Shown: positions 14,686 to 23,655, counted from the stretch's first letter. The stretch: DNA of 27,485 nt from JACKBJ01 sp964549495 (GCA_964549495.1 CAZJWJ010000070.1:1-27485); one strand, 5' to 3'. A program made the numbers and translations. The notes: a model not told the origin generated them from the sequence alone.

Positions 14686-16290
14686 ATGAGCGACAAGCAG
14701 ACGCAGGCGGTACGAGCGAGCTTCACGCGGCGGGCGCAGGTGCTGCCCGATCCGGGACTGGCCGACGCGGAGCCGGGTAGCGGCATCCCCTTCGTGCTGG
14801 TGAACCCGGGCGTGAAGCGGGACGGGCAGGATCCGACCTGGCTTCCCTGGCGGCTGGAGAGCTACCGGAAGAACCCGGTGATCCTGCCCTTCCACGACGC
14901 CGCATCCTTTCCCATCGGCGCCGGCAGCATCGACGAAGTGCCCTTTGGCCGGCAAGTGGGCCTGAACGCCATGGCCTACTTCGACATGCAGGACCCGGTG
15001 GGCGCCCTGGCCGACAGCAAGTACCGGCGCGGCTTCATGCGCGCCGTCTCCCTGGGCTGGGACCCGCTGGACCAGGCCGGCATCCCCACCCGCATCTCCC
15101 GCCAGCGCCCCGTGGCCAACGAAGTGGCCGAGTTCAGCATCGTGGCCATCGGCGGCGACCCCGACGCCCTGATCGACCCCGGCCGCGCCCAGCGCGAACG
15201 CATCCACCGCTTCCTGCGCGGCATCGGCCGGCAGGAGCGCGACCGGACCTTCGACTTCTTGACCGAAGCCCAAGACGCCCTGCGCGGCGCCGCCGCCCCC
15301 GAACATCGCGCCGACTACGACCAGCGCGCCCAGCTGCTCGAGCACCTGCTGCGCGCCCTGAAGCTCTGCGACGGCGAAGCCTGCCAGACCCTGGCCACCC
15401 ACATCGTGGGCCAGCCGGGCTCTGCGGCCGCCGCGGACCCGACACCCGATCCGGATCGCGATCCCCAGCCCGCCAGCCCATCGCCGGCCGAGGGCGAAAC
15501 CGCCGCCGAGCCCGTTCCCGAAGACCCCGAGGCGCAGGCCTCCGGCGAGGGCGAGGCCGGCCGCGGCGGAGTTCCCGACGAGGCCGAAGCCGAGGACGCT
15601 GCCCAGCGGCGCCGTCAGGTGGCCATGGCCGCCATGTACCGCGCCATCTGGGTGGACGACGCCGAAGACGCGGACGATGACGAGCGCGAGGCCCTGTACA
15701 AGTCGCTGCTGCCGGAGTACCGCCGGCTGCGCCTGACCCGGCCGGCCTGGATGAAGGCCCGCCTGGTGGCCAGCCTCAGCCTGGCCCAGCGGCGACTCCT
15801 GCTGCCCAACGGAGAGGTCGACCTGATGAACCAGACCCGCTGCCAAGGCTGCGGCTGTTCGAGCTGCAGCGGTGAAGCCGACGATCCGCCGGCCGAACTC
15901 GAGACGCCAAGCGACGACGCGCCCGAGCTCGAGCCCGAAGCCGATGCCGAGTCCTCGAGCGAACCCGAACCCGATCCCGATCCCGAATCCGATCCCGATC
16001 CCGACCCGACCCCCGAACTCGAGCCCCCGGCCCGCGACACCGAGGCCGGCCTTGGCGCCGACGCCGGCCCCGGCAGCACGCTGCCGCCGGAGGTTCGCCG
16101 CACCCTGGCCGAGCTCTCGCGCCAGCACCCCAGCCTGCGCTTCGCGGTGCAGCTGCGGGACCAGGCCGACGCGGGGACCGACATCGACCGGCCCGATCCG
16201 CCGCCAGCCGATCCGCCCCAGGAGCCGCTGGAGGCGCCGGCCGGCCTGGTGGCCCGGTTGGCCGAGATGGACGTGGAGGCCGGCGGCTGA
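14686..16290 (+). CDS. HK97-type prohead protease fused to acidic scaffold-like domain
   Basis: A 534-residue protein from ATG 14686 (an in-frame GTG at 14677 is an alternative). The N-terminal ~170 residues fit the caudovirus prohead protease (peptidase S78). KNPVILPFHD has the expected His70 in an 'NPV-x-x-x-x-H' context followed by PIG; GFMRAVSLGW carries Ser122; and EVAEFSIVAIGGDPDAL supplies the 'E-x-S-x-V' strand that follows. The protease normally cuts the scaffold and capsid N-terminus during head maturation. The remaining ~360 residues are Ala/Glu/Pro-rich with a Cys cluster (CQGCGCSSC), a long acidic Pro/Asp/Glu repeat and a helical tail, consistent with a fused scaffold. The capsid gene follows 40 bases later. 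No portal or terminase gene lies upstream, where one is usually found. Confidence 0.8.
   Translation: MSDKQTQAVRASFTRRAQVLPDPGLADAEPGSGIPFVLVNPGVKRDGQDPTWLPWRLESYRKNPVILPFHDAASFPIGAGSIDEVPFGRQVGLNAMAYFDMQDPVGALADSKYRRGFMRAVSLGWDPLDQAGIPTRISRQRPVANEVAEFSIVAIGGDPDALIDPGRAQRERIHRFLRGIGRQERDRTFDFLTEAQDALRGAAAPEHRADYDQRAQLLEHLLRALKLCDGEACQTLATHIVGQPGSAAAADPTPDPDRDPQPASPSPAEGETAAEPVPEDPEAQASGEGEAGRGGVPDEAEAEDAAQRRRQVAMAAMYRAIWVDDAEDADDDEREALYKSLLPEYRRLRLTRPAWMKARLVASLSLAQRRLLLPNGEVDLMNQTRCQGCGCSSCSGEADDPPAELETPSDDAPELEPEADAESSSEPEPDPDPESDPDPDPTPELEPPARDTEAGLGADAGPGSTLPPEVRRTLAELSRQHPSLRFAVQLRDQADAGTDIDRPDPPPADPPQEPLEAPAGLVARLAEMDVEAGG
15964..16011 (+). repeat. CCCGA-N hexamer repeat encoding Pro/Asp/Glu
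   Basis: Roughly eight imperfect copies of CCCGA-N in frame encode alternating Pro and Asp/Glu in the scaffold-like part of the protease fusion. The repeat length could vary by slippage without breaking the frame. Confidence 0.75.
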
Positions 16291-16330
16291 CCACCAGCGC
16301 TGGACATAACGAACCGAACCACAGCGAGGA

Positions 16331-17887
16331 ATGAACGTGACCAAGCACTACAAGCTGAGCGAGGACCAGGTGCAGCAGATCGAAGCCGCCCTGGGCCGGC
16401 TGGACGAAGTGGCCGCCGAAGTGGAAGCCGTGAAGAACGCGGGGCTGAGCGACGAGGACCTGCAGACCATCAGCGACAGCGTGGGCCGGCAGATGCGCGC
16501 CGCCCAGATGGAAGGCGACGGCAAGCGCCGCAGCTTCGAACCCGGTGGGGGAGAGGGGCAGGACGACATCGACCCCGGTCTGGGCGACCTGGACACCGCG
16601 GAAGCCGCCCGGATCTACCTGGGGCACCAGGTGCGCCAGAGCATGGTGCGCCAGCTGGGTGCCCGGGGCGTGAAGACCGGCTTCACCGGCACCGATCCGG
16701 ACTTGGAGCGGGCCTACAACAGCATCAACCAGCGCGCCGCCGAGCGCCGAGCCGACCGGCTGTATGCGCCCGGCCAGCAGCGCTCGAACGCCGGCGACCC
16801 CGAGTTCACCGAATGCGGCGTGGACTTCCTGTGGGACCTGGTCTGCCAGGGCACGCCCCTGGCCGAGATGATCCCCAGCCGGCCCACCCGCCACGGCCGC
16901 CTGAAGTGGCGCGTCTTCTCCAACCTCTTCGAAGCCTGGGGCGTCAACCCCACCCAGGACTGCAGCGGCGTGAAGTGCACGCCCACCAGCACCGCCAACC
17001 TGGACCACGACGAGCAGCCGGCCAAGGTCTTCAAGATCGCCGCCTGCTTCAACCGCACCGACGCCGAAGACGCCTACTGGGACATCGTGGGCGAGTTCGT
17101 GGACAAGATGGTGGCCGACGCGCGGCGCGTGCGCGAGCAGGCCTTCATCCGCGGCGACATGACCATCGACCCCGACACCACCAACCTGAACCACTACGGC
17201 CAGCCCCTGGCCAGCCCCAGCGCCAACACCGTGCCGGCCTACGCCCACTGGGACGGCCTGCAGCACGCCTACCTGGTCGACAACCCGGCCAACAACGGCA
17301 ACCTGGTCTATTGGGACGAGACCGCCGGCCCGGCCGCCGAAGCGCCGACCCCGGCCGGCTGGTTCACCACGGGCAACCAGATGACCTACAGCGACTTCCA
17401 GCGCCTGCGCCAGCTGATGGTCGACCCCCTGCTCAACCGCGCGCTGGGCTTCTGCGGCGACCTGGTGGCCCTGGTGACCCCGGGCCTCTACGGCTACCTG
17501 CTGACCCTGCCCGAGTGGAGCGGCGGCTGCTGCGGCGACGGGCCGGCCGTGACCGGCCGGGTGCCCAGCCTGTCCGGCACGCCCGTCCACTGGAGCGAGC
17601 ACATGCCGATGACCGACGCCTACGGCCGCGTGCAGATGTCGGCCCCCGGCGTGCCCGACCCCTCGGCCAACCTCTACCACAGCCTGATGCTGGTGCACCT
17701 GCGCTCCTTTTTGCGCGGCGAAGCCGACGGCTTCGAGGTGAACGTGGAGATCGACAACGACTGCGAGAAGATCAAGCCCATCCTGCGCTGGCGCGAGGCC
17801 TTCGGGCGCCACAGCTCCTCGGCCGACCCGGGCGGCATCGAGGGCGTGGCCGGCCTGCACGGCATCAGCCTGACGCCGCAGCCGTGA
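16331..17887 (+). CDS. Major capsid protein, HK97-like
   Basis: A 518-residue protein placed directly after the prohead protease, as in HK97-type head modules. Residues ~1-60 are helical and coiled-coil-like (the removable delta domain in this family). A central block has the IPSRPTRHGRLKWRVFS-type strand, then a long helix (EFVDKMVADARRVREQAFIRGD) resembling the spine helix, and a C-terminal part with PVHWSEHMP and VNVEIDNDCEKIKPILRWREAFG typical of the late strands of the fold. GAGGA lies 1 base before ATG 16331 and 7 before GTG 16337, so the true start may be 16337. It contains nine Cys including CC, unusual for a capsid protein. Confidence 0.8.
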   Translation: MNVTKHYKLSEDQVQQIEAALGRLDEVAAEVEAVKNAGLSDEDLQTISDSVGRQMRAAQMEGDGKRRSFEPGGGEGQDDIDPGLGDLDTAEAARIYLGHQVRQSMVRQLGARGVKTGFTGTDPDLERAYNSINQRAAERRADRLYAPGQQRSNAGDPEFTECGVDFLWDLVCQGTPLAEMIPSRPTRHGRLKWRVFSNLFEAWGVNPTQDCSGVKCTPTSTANLDHDEQPAKVFKIAACFNRTDAEDAYWDIVGEFVDKMVADARRVREQAFIRGDMTIDPDTTNLNHYGQPLASPSANTVPAYAHWDGLQHAYLVDNPANNGNLVYWDETAGPAAEAPTPAGWFTTGNQMTYSDFQRLRQLMVDPLLNRALGFCGDLVALVTPGLYGYLLTLPEWSGGCCGDGPAVTGRVPSLSGTPVHWSEHMPMTDAYGRVQMSAPGVPDPSANLYHSLMLVHLRSFLRGEADGFEVNVEIDNDCEKIKPILRWREAFGRHSSSADPGGIEGVAGLHGISLTPQP

Positions 17888-17969
17888 ACCAGAACCCTGA
17901 CCCGAGGCGCGCCCCGGCCGGTTGGGACCGCCGGCCGGGGCCGCCGCCCGCTCGCCCGGAGCGCGCCCG

Positions 17970-18656
17970 ATGCCGGCCATGACCGCCTGCGGCCAGCCAG
18001 CCATCGACCCCTTTGCCGGCTCGGGCCTGGAGCCCGCGCCCTGCGGCGCCGCAGGCAGCTGGGGCCGGCCCCTGATCGGCCTGGCGGATCTGACCAGCCA
18101 CCCGGTGCAGGGCTGCCCCTTGCCGCCGGAGAGCGAGCCCCTGGCCGAGCAGCTGATCGTGCTGCTATCCGACCACGTCCGCGGCCACTACGGCGCCGAC
18201 CTGGGCGCCTGCGCCGACACGCGCTGCTTCGACTTGCGCCGCGGCCGGGCCGAGATCGATCCGCTGCTGCGCCTGGACGCCGCCGACTGGGCGCCCGGGC
18301 CGGCCGGCGGCTGCGCGCCCCAGTTCGAGGCGCTGGCGCTGGAGGACGTGGTGCTGGGCTCGCCATCCGGCCGGCTGCCCTGGCAGGCGCTGCGGCTCTG
18401 CGACGAGGCCTGCGGCGGCGGGGGCGGGCGGCTGCGGCTGCACGGGGTCTGGGGCGCCAGCTGGCCGCTGCCGGAGGCCCTGATCGGCGCGCTGGTCTTG
18501 GCCACGCACGCCATGCTGCGCGCCGCGCGGCAGGGGCGGCGGGTGCTGGTGAGCCATGAGGATGGCCAGAGCGCCATCGCGCCCGGCGCCTTGCCGCGGG
18601 AGGCGCTGGACATGCTGCCGGCCAACCTGAGGCGCTATCGGGGGCTGGCGCTGTGA
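17970..18656 (+). CDS. Head-tail connector-like protein
   Basis: A 228-residue protein after the capsid gene. CGGAG at 17957-17961 supports ATG 17970, with ATG 17979 as an alternative. The C-terminal third matches the gp6/gp15-like connector pattern: 'LPEALIGALVLATHAM', then a Gln-Gly turn, a Ser-containing strand (VLVSHEDGQS), and an ending LPANLRRYRGLAL where connectors have 'iL..YR'. Residues 60-140 are beta-rich, with the DLRRGRAEIDPLLRL strand typical of the same family. The protein normally sits under the portal and closes the neck. It has eight Cys. Call is from pattern and gene order; moderate certainty. Confidence 0.6.
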   Translation: MPAMTACGQPAIDPFAGSGLEPAPCGAAGSWGRPLIGLADLTSHPVQGCPLPPESEPLAEQLIVLLSDHVRGHYGADLGACADTRCFDLRRGRAEIDPLLRLDAADWAPGPAGGCAPQFEALALEDVVLGSPSGRLPWQALRLCDEACGGGGGRLRLHGVWGASWPLPEALIGALVLATHAMLRAARQGRRVLVSHEDGQSAIAPGALPREALDMLPANLRRYRGLAL

Positions 18657-18668
18657 GCCGGGCGCTCC

Positions 18669-19160
18669 ATGGCGGCGGGCGCGGGGGCCAGGAGCGGGCG
18701 CGTGGCGCTGGGGCCGGATGACAGCGCGCTGGAGCGCATCCTGGACGCCCTGGCCGAGAGCCTGATCGGGGTCTACCCGGAGCTGGAGGTGCGAGCGGCC
18801 GGCCTGCCCGACTGCGCGCTGGTGGCGCTGGTGCGACCCACCGCCAGCGACGAGCCGCATCCGGAAGGCGGGCGCTGCATGCGCCAGGTGCGCGGGGTGG
18901 TGGGCTTGTACGCCATGGTGGATCGCTGCGGGCTGGAGGAGGCCCAGCGGCACATTTACCGCATGACCAGCGGCTGCGGGCCCGGCAGCGTCCTGGCCCG
19001 GCTGCGGCAGCAGCCCCTGGCGCCGCTGCGCGAGGCCGGCGCGGGCCTGGAGTCGGTGGGGCCGGCCGGCGGCTACCAGCTGACGCGGCTGCAGACCGAG
19101 GGGCCGCCGAACGCCTATCACGCCAGCATTCCCTGGGTGGCCAGCTATCCGCGTTGTTAG
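18669..19160 (+). CDS. Tail terminator or neck-like protein
   Basis: A 163-residue protein starting 12 bases after the connector stop. Layout: an N-terminal helix (ERILDALAESLIGVYPEL), a strand with PDCALVALVRP, a central strand (RGVVGLYAMVDRCG), a helix, and a last strand pair with YQLTRLQTEGPPNAYHASIPWVASY. This order of helix, strand, 'v-x-l-y' strand, helix and final strand resembles tail completion or terminator proteins that cap the tail tube. The placement between connector and tail tube agrees. No exact family is named; the ribosome binding site is weak. Confidence 0.5.
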   Translation: MAAGAGARSGRVALGPDDSALERILDALAESLIGVYPELEVRAAGLPDCALVALVRPTASDEPHPEGGRCMRQVRGVVGLYAMVDRCGLEEAQRHIYRMTSGCGPGSVLARLRQQPLAPLREAGAGLESVGPAGGYQLTRLQTEGPPNAYHASIPWVASYPRC

Positions 19161-19280
19161 GGAGAGCGACCGGGCGCGCGCCAGCGGGGGGCTAGGGCCG
19201 CGGGGCGCGCCTGTGGGGCGCGAGAACCGAGGCGGGCCGGGCGGGTGCCGGCCGGCCGCAGACAGGAGGACGAACACCGG

Positions 19281-19883
19281 ATGAGCAAGCAGTACTTCGA
19301 CATCGAGGACGCCAAGTACTACGAGATGACCGACCCGGGCGACGAATGCGGCAGCGGCGGGCCGCCGGCCTATGGCCCGGGCATCGACATCGGCTGCGTG
19401 AAGCGGCTGACCCTGCGCGAGAACCGCATCGAGCTGCAGCAGACCGGCGACGCGGGGGTCTGCGCCAAGGTGGACCGGACCAAGGACTACAGCGGCCGGC
19501 TGCTGCATGGCGGGCTGAGCGCCGAGCTCTTGGCCAAGCTGATCGGAGCCGAGCGGACCAGCCACGTTTCCGGCGGGGGCGTGAACCTGAGCCGGCTGGC
19601 GGTGAACCAGACGGACCTGCGTGGGCGCGGAGCCATCATCGCCAAGCTGGACACGCCGGAGCTCTCCGGCTGCATGCACCTGATCCTTTGGAACGCGCGC
19701 ATCGCCAGCAAGCCGGACGTGGAGGCCGGCGAGGACGCCTTCTACAACACCGAGCTGGTGCTGAGCCTGGAGCGCAGCCGCTACGCGGCGCATGGCTGTA
19801 AGGGCTGGTACGACCTCCTGGAGTTCGATGCCCTGGTGGAGCTGCCGGCGGCCTTCCCGGGCACCGACGACTACCCGGCCTAG
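19281..19883 (+). CDS. Major tail tube-like protein
   Basis: A 200-residue protein. AGGAGG at 19264-19269 is 11 bases before ATG 19281, the best site in the neighbourhood. The sequence is beta-rich, with CVKRLTLRENRIELQQTGDAGVCAKVD and a Cys/Gly-turned second half (GAIIAKLDTPELSGC, then LVLSLERS) that resembles the two-sheet tail tube fold. Size and placement (after the tail terminator) fit the major tail protein of a siphovirus-type tail. A ~120-base GC-rich gap precedes it. It is followed 9 bases later by a large tail protein, with no room for a tape measure. Five Cys. Confidence 0.5.
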   Translation: MSKQYFDIEDAKYYEMTDPGDECGSGGPPAYGPGIDIGCVKRLTLRENRIELQQTGDAGVCAKVDRTKDYSGRLLHGGLSAELLAKLIGAERTSHVSGGGVNLSRLAVNQTDLRGRGAIIAKLDTPELSGCMHLILWNARIASKPDVEAGEDAFYNTELVLSLERSRYAAHGCKGWYDLLEFDALVELPAAFPGTDDYPA

Positions 19884-19892
19884 GCGCGGCGC

Positions 19893-21962
19893 GTGGAGGA
19901 CTATGCGCTGCGGCGCGTCTGCGGCATCGATCTGGCCGCGGCCGGCTGGGTGTCGATGATGAGCATGGCGCCCGGCCTGCGCGGCATCTACAGCGGGCGG
20001 CAGAACCGCTTCGCGCCGCCGGCGGCGGGGCCGGCGCTGGCCGGGCGGGCTACCGGCAGCCGGCCGCTTTCGATCCTCTGCCAGCTGGCCGAGCCGGTGG
20101 ACGTGAACCTGGAGCGCCTGGTGGGCCAGGTCTTCGGCTCGGGGCTGGAGGCGGGCTGTCCGGAGGCGGAGGGCGGTGGCGGCGCGGCCGGCGAGCTGGT
20201 CTTCGAGGTGCGCGGCGTCAATCGGGTGGTGTCGGTGGCGCCGCGGGACCTGGCGCCGCATCCGGGCCTCGAGGCCGAGGGGCCTTGCGAGGATGCCGGT
20301 TGGTACGTGCTGAGGCTGGATTTGGCCAGCCGGCTGCCGCATGCCGAGACCGAGCGCGAGAGCCCGGCGCTGGCCATGCCGGGGGTGGGGCTGGTGACGG
20401 TGGCCGGCAGCGGGCCCAGCCCGCGGGTGCGCTATCGGATCCGGGCGACGATGCAGAAGCCGGCCGCCGACGGGCAGCGGCATCGGCGGCGCTTCACCCT
20501 GATCAACCGCGCGCCGCGGGCCTGGCGGGGCCGGCCGGTCTGCCTGACTTTCGACCATGCGGCCGAGGTGGGGGCGCTGCGCAGCCTGCCGGACGGGCGG
20601 GACGTGCAGCTCTTGCAGGATGGGCGCGTGGTGGGGCGGGCCAGCGGGGACTGGGGCTCGGGCGCCTGCAAGGTCTGGGGGCGGGCGAGCCTGCCGGCGG
20701 CGCGCTGGTGGCAGGCCGAGGACTATGGGGCCGGCGATGGGGAGATCCGGCTCTGCGATGGGCTGGGACCGCTGCCGGAGGCGGGGGCCTTCGTGGCCAG
20801 CTACGACGAGGGCAGCGGGGAGGTGGAGATCTTGCGGGTGCGCCGGGCGGATGCGCGGCGGGGGCGGATCTGGGTGGATCGGGGGCTGCGCGGGACCGTG
20901 GCGCGGCCGGCGGCGGCGGACGGGCGGCTGTGGGCGGTCTGGCGGCAGGGCTTCTGGGATCTGCTGTGGGGGCATACGGGGGTGGCGGCGGGCGCTTGCG
21001 AGGCGCTGCCCTTGCCGCCGATCTTCGATTTGGCGGCCAGCAGCAATGCGCGCTGGGTCTACGGGGCCTACTACGAGGGACTGGCGGCCGGTGTGGTGGA
21101 CGCGCGGGCGGATCGGGGCGGGGCGCTGGTGCCGCGAGCCCTGGGGGACTACCAGCGGGAGCGCTACCGGGGGGATGGGGATCAGTACTGGCGCTATGTG
21201 GCGGCAGATCTCGGGCAGCCGGCGGTGGCCTTTGGGCTGGACTACCGGCAGGCCGGGCCCGCGGCGGGGCGGGATGTCTACGATCGTTGGGATCTGGCCT
21301 CGGCGGTGGGGATCTGCCGGTACGAGTACCGCTGGGAGGTGACGGGGCTGCGCTGGGGCAATGGCGGGACGCCCTTTCGGACCGGGCGGCTCTGCGTGCG
21401 GCATGTGGACGGGAGCGGCAACGCGGTGCGGGCGCGGGAGCTGGATCTGGATGTGACGGGCGGAACCGGGACGGTGATCGAGGAGCCGGAGGCGCCGGCC
21501 TACCGGCTGTCGTGGCGCATCGAGCCCTACGACTGGAACCTGATGGGGTCGGTCTTTGGTAAGGCCCAGGAGCCCGAGGAGGGGGCCGGCTTTCGGGTGG
21601 ATCAGCTGGTGGTGACGATGTGTGATGGAGAGACGCCGGTGGTGGCGGCGGGCGCGGGGGTGGAGGAGGTCTATCAGCTGGGGACCGGGGACCTGCCGGC
21701 GCGGCTGGAGACGGGGGCCGGGGCGGTGGAGATCTGCGGGCTGGTGCTGCCGGTGGGCGGGGAGCTGAGCCTGGAAGCGGCGACCGGGGCGGTGAGCGAT
21801 GGCGAATTGGACTGGGCGCATCGGACGCGGGGGCGGGTGCCCTTGTTGCCGGCGGATTTACCGGCCTATCCGGCCGAAGGGGCGACGGCGCTGAGCCTGA
21901 CGGAGGCGGGGGGCCTGGGGCTGGAGCTGCGGGTGCAGCATCGGGATGTCTACCCGACATGA
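19893..21962 (+). CDS. Large beta-rich tail protein, possible carbohydrate-binding
   Basis: A 689-residue protein from GTG 19893 (weak site; the start is uncertain). It is Gly-rich and strongly beta, so it is not a helical tape measure. Residues ~198-285 (RFTLINRAP then CLTFDH then SLPDGRDVQLLQDGR then WGRASL) resemble a DUF2341-type jelly-roll domain that can bind glycans. The C-terminal half has Trp/Tyr-rich strands (WRYVAADLG, YEYRWEVTGLRWG, YRLSWRIEPYDWN). Best guess is a distal tail or fibre-like protein. It overlaps the next gene by 4 bases (ATGA, 21959-21962), so translation is probably coupled. No close family recognised. Confidence 0.6.
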   Translation: MEDYALRRVCGIDLAAAGWVSMMSMAPGLRGIYSGRQNRFAPPAAGPALAGRATGSRPLSILCQLAEPVDVNLERLVGQVFGSGLEAGCPEAEGGGGAAGELVFEVRGVNRVVSVAPRDLAPHPGLEAEGPCEDAGWYVLRLDLASRLPHAETERESPALAMPGVGLVTVAGSGPSPRVRYRIRATMQKPAADGQRHRRRFTLINRAPRAWRGRPVCLTFDHAAEVGALRSLPDGRDVQLLQDGRVVGRASGDWGSGACKVWGRASLPAARWWQAEDYGAGDGEIRLCDGLGPLPEAGAFVASYDEGSGEVEILRVRRADARRGRIWVDRGLRGTVARPAAADGRLWAVWRQGFWDLLWGHTGVAAGACEALPLPPIFDLAASSNARWVYGAYYEGLAAGVVDARADRGGALVPRALGDYQRERYRGDGDQYWRYVAADLGQPAVAFGLDYRQAGPAAGRDVYDRWDLASAVGICRYEYRWEVTGLRWGNGGTPFRTGRLCVRHVDGSGNAVRARELDLDVTGGTGTVIEEPEAPAYRLSWRIEPYDWNLMGSVFGKAQEPEEGAGFRVDQLVVTMCDGETPVVAAGAGVEEVYQLGTGDLPARLETGAGAVEICGLVLPVGGELSLEAATGAVSDGELDWAHRTRGRVPLLPADLPAYPAEGATALSLTEAGGLGLELRVQHRDVYPT

Positions 21963-23071
21963 GCGTGAGGGTGAGGCTGTACCACGGGGAGAGCGGGGAC
22001 GCGATCGGGGCGGCGGGGGTCGAGTCGCTGCGGATTGTGGAAGTGGGCTACGACCTGCATGGGAGCGCGCGGGCGCGGATCGAGCTGGCGCCTTGTGCCC
22101 AGATGGCGCGGCTGGAGCGGCATGCGCCGGGCGGCCTGGGGGCTTTCTTGGCGGTGGAGTCGGAGGACTTGGGGCTGCCGATGCGGTGGTTGGGCGTGAT
22201 CGCGCGCTCTGGGCGCGGCGAGGCGGGGCGCGGGCGGGTGCTGGAGGCGGACGGGCCGGCCCGGTACCTGGATGAGGTGGCGACGGGGCCGGTGGCGGAG
22301 AGCCGGCGGCCGGCGGCGGAGATTCTGCGCGCGGTGCTGGAGAGCCTGCCGGGGGAGAGCTGGATGGCCGGCGTGACCCAGGGGCGGGGCGGCAGGGGGC
22401 GGGCGGGCCTACACGAGCGGGGGGCGACGAGCTTGTGGGCGCTGGCGCGGGACCTGGCCGAGGCGCGCTTGGAGGCCTTCGAGGTGAGGCCGCGGGATGC
22501 GGGGGTGCGGGCGGACCTGCATTGGATGGGGCTGGATGGGGGGCTGGACCTGTCGGGCCGGCTGACCTTGCGCGAGGGCGAGAACTGCCGCGCGCTGCCG
22601 GCGGCGATGGGGCTGCGGCCGGCGCGGGGCGGGGCATTGGTGCTGGGGCGCAGCCATGGACTGGGTGCGGAGCTGCTGGCCAGCCGGGCGGTGGTGCCGG
22701 ATGGGGCGCGGCCGCTGGGTTGGGAGGCGGCATTGGGGATGGCGCTGGGGAGCCGGCCGCTGCGCAGGCTGGGCGGGGATCTGGCGGAGGTGGCGGCGGT
22801 GGATCTGGAGGCGCCGGACCGGGCGGCCTTGGATGCGGTGGCGCGGGCGCGGCTGCGGCGGGCGCGGCTGCCGCGGCTCTTGCAGCAGCTGGAGGTGACG
22901 GACTGCGGGTTGTGGGCGGACCTGAGGCCGCACAACCGGGTGCGGGTGCAGATGGCCGGTGAGGGTGGGGTCTTCGAGGATGCGGTGGCGCGGCTGCGGA
23001 CACTGCAGCTGCGGCTGCTGCCGGAGCCGGCCTGCACCCTGTCGGTGGATCTGTGGAGGCAGCTGGGATGA
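21959..23071 (+). CDS. Tail hub/tip-like protein
   Basis: A 370-residue protein starting in an ATGA overlap. The N-terminus (VRLYHGESGDAIGAAGVESLRIVEVGYDLHG) and the following ARARIELAP strand look like the first beta domain of tail-hub proteins (gp27 or ReqiPepy6 Gp37-like). ARYLDEVATGPVAESRRPAAEILRAVLE then fits the helix that follows in those families. The C-terminus ends RLLPEPACTLSVDLWR, a strand typical of their last domain. Position after the large tail protein supports a tip or hub role. Family call is moderate to low. Confidence 0.55.
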   Translation: MSVRVRLYHGESGDAIGAAGVESLRIVEVGYDLHGSARARIELAPCAQMARLERHAPGGLGAFLAVESEDLGLPMRWLGVIARSGRGEAGRGRVLEADGPARYLDEVATGPVAESRRPAAEILRAVLESLPGESWMAGVTQGRGGRGRAGLHERGATSLWALARDLAEARLEAFEVRPRDAGVRADLHWMGLDGGLDLSGRLTLREGENCRALPAAMGLRPARGGALVLGRSHGLGAELLASRAVVPDGARPLGWEAALGMALGSRPLRRLGGDLAEVAAVDLEAPDRAALDAVARARLRRARLPRLLQQLEVTDCGLWADLRPHNRVRVQMAGEGGVFEDAVARLRTLQLRLLPEPACTLSVDLWRQLG

Positions 23072-23655
23072 CCGAGGCTGGAGGCTGGCGGGAGGATGGG
23101 CGGTCGCTCTTGCATCCGCGGCGCGGGGCGGCGGCGCGGGACATCGAGCGGGAGCTGGGGCGCTCGGTGGAGGGGCGGGTGGCGGGCCTGGAGCGGGCGG
23201 TGGAGCGGCTGCTGCGATACCTGGTGCTACGGCTGCGGGTGTTCCGGGGGCTGTGGATCCTGAGCGGGCCGGATGCGGGGGCGCGGGTGAGCCCGGATGC
23301 CAATGGGCTGATCGGGATCGAGTGCGCACAGGCGCCGGAGACGATCCGGCGGGTGGACGGGAGCCCGCATCGGATTGCGATCTGCCCGCCGGCCGCGGGC
23401 GGGGCGGGTTGCGAGGCGGGCTTCTCGGTGCTGCGACTGGTGACCGCTGGCAATGGGGCGCCGCTGCCGGCGGGGGAGTGTCAGGCGCTGGGCTGTGATG
23501 GGGAGATCGAGATCCGCTTGGGGGACTGTCTGACCGGGTCCATCGGCTGCGATGCCGAGGGGAAGGCGACGCTGGAGATCGGGCTGGATTTGGACTGCAT
23601 CTGCGAGCGCTGCGGTGGGGGCGGGAGCGGGGAGGAGCCGAAGCCAGGCGGGTGA
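23068..23655 (+). CDS. Small Cys-rich tail-module protein, unknown
   Basis: A 195-residue protein starting at ATG 23068 inside an ATGA overlap with the hub gene. Residues ~20-60 are a charged amphipathic helix (AARDIERELGRSVEGRVAGL and onward) that may be a coiled coil. The rest is beta-rich with ten Cys, ending DCICERC followed by a Gly/Ser-rich tail. The CICERC motif could bind a metal. Not recognised as any known tail protein. Coupling to the tail genes and its place before the subtilisin suggest it is part of the particle or its tip. Confidence 0.6.
   Translation: MTEAGGWREDGRSLLHPRRGAAARDIERELGRSVEGRVAGLERAVERLLRYLVLRLRVFRGLWILSGPDAGARVSPDANGLIGIECAQAPETIRRVDGSPHRIAICPPAAGGAGCEAGFSVLRLVTAGNGAPLPAGECQALGCDGEIEIRLGDCLTGSIGCDAEGKATLEIGLDLDCICERCGGGGSGEEPKPGG

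Noticed and set aside
18165..21821. Very long minus-strand open frame (1218 codons), Pro/Arg/His-rich
   Set aside because: It is antisense to clear phage-type genes, with low-complexity composition expected from GC-rich codon mirroring. The same applies to the minus frames at 14329-16344, 15776-18004, 23227-26022 and 25767-27332.
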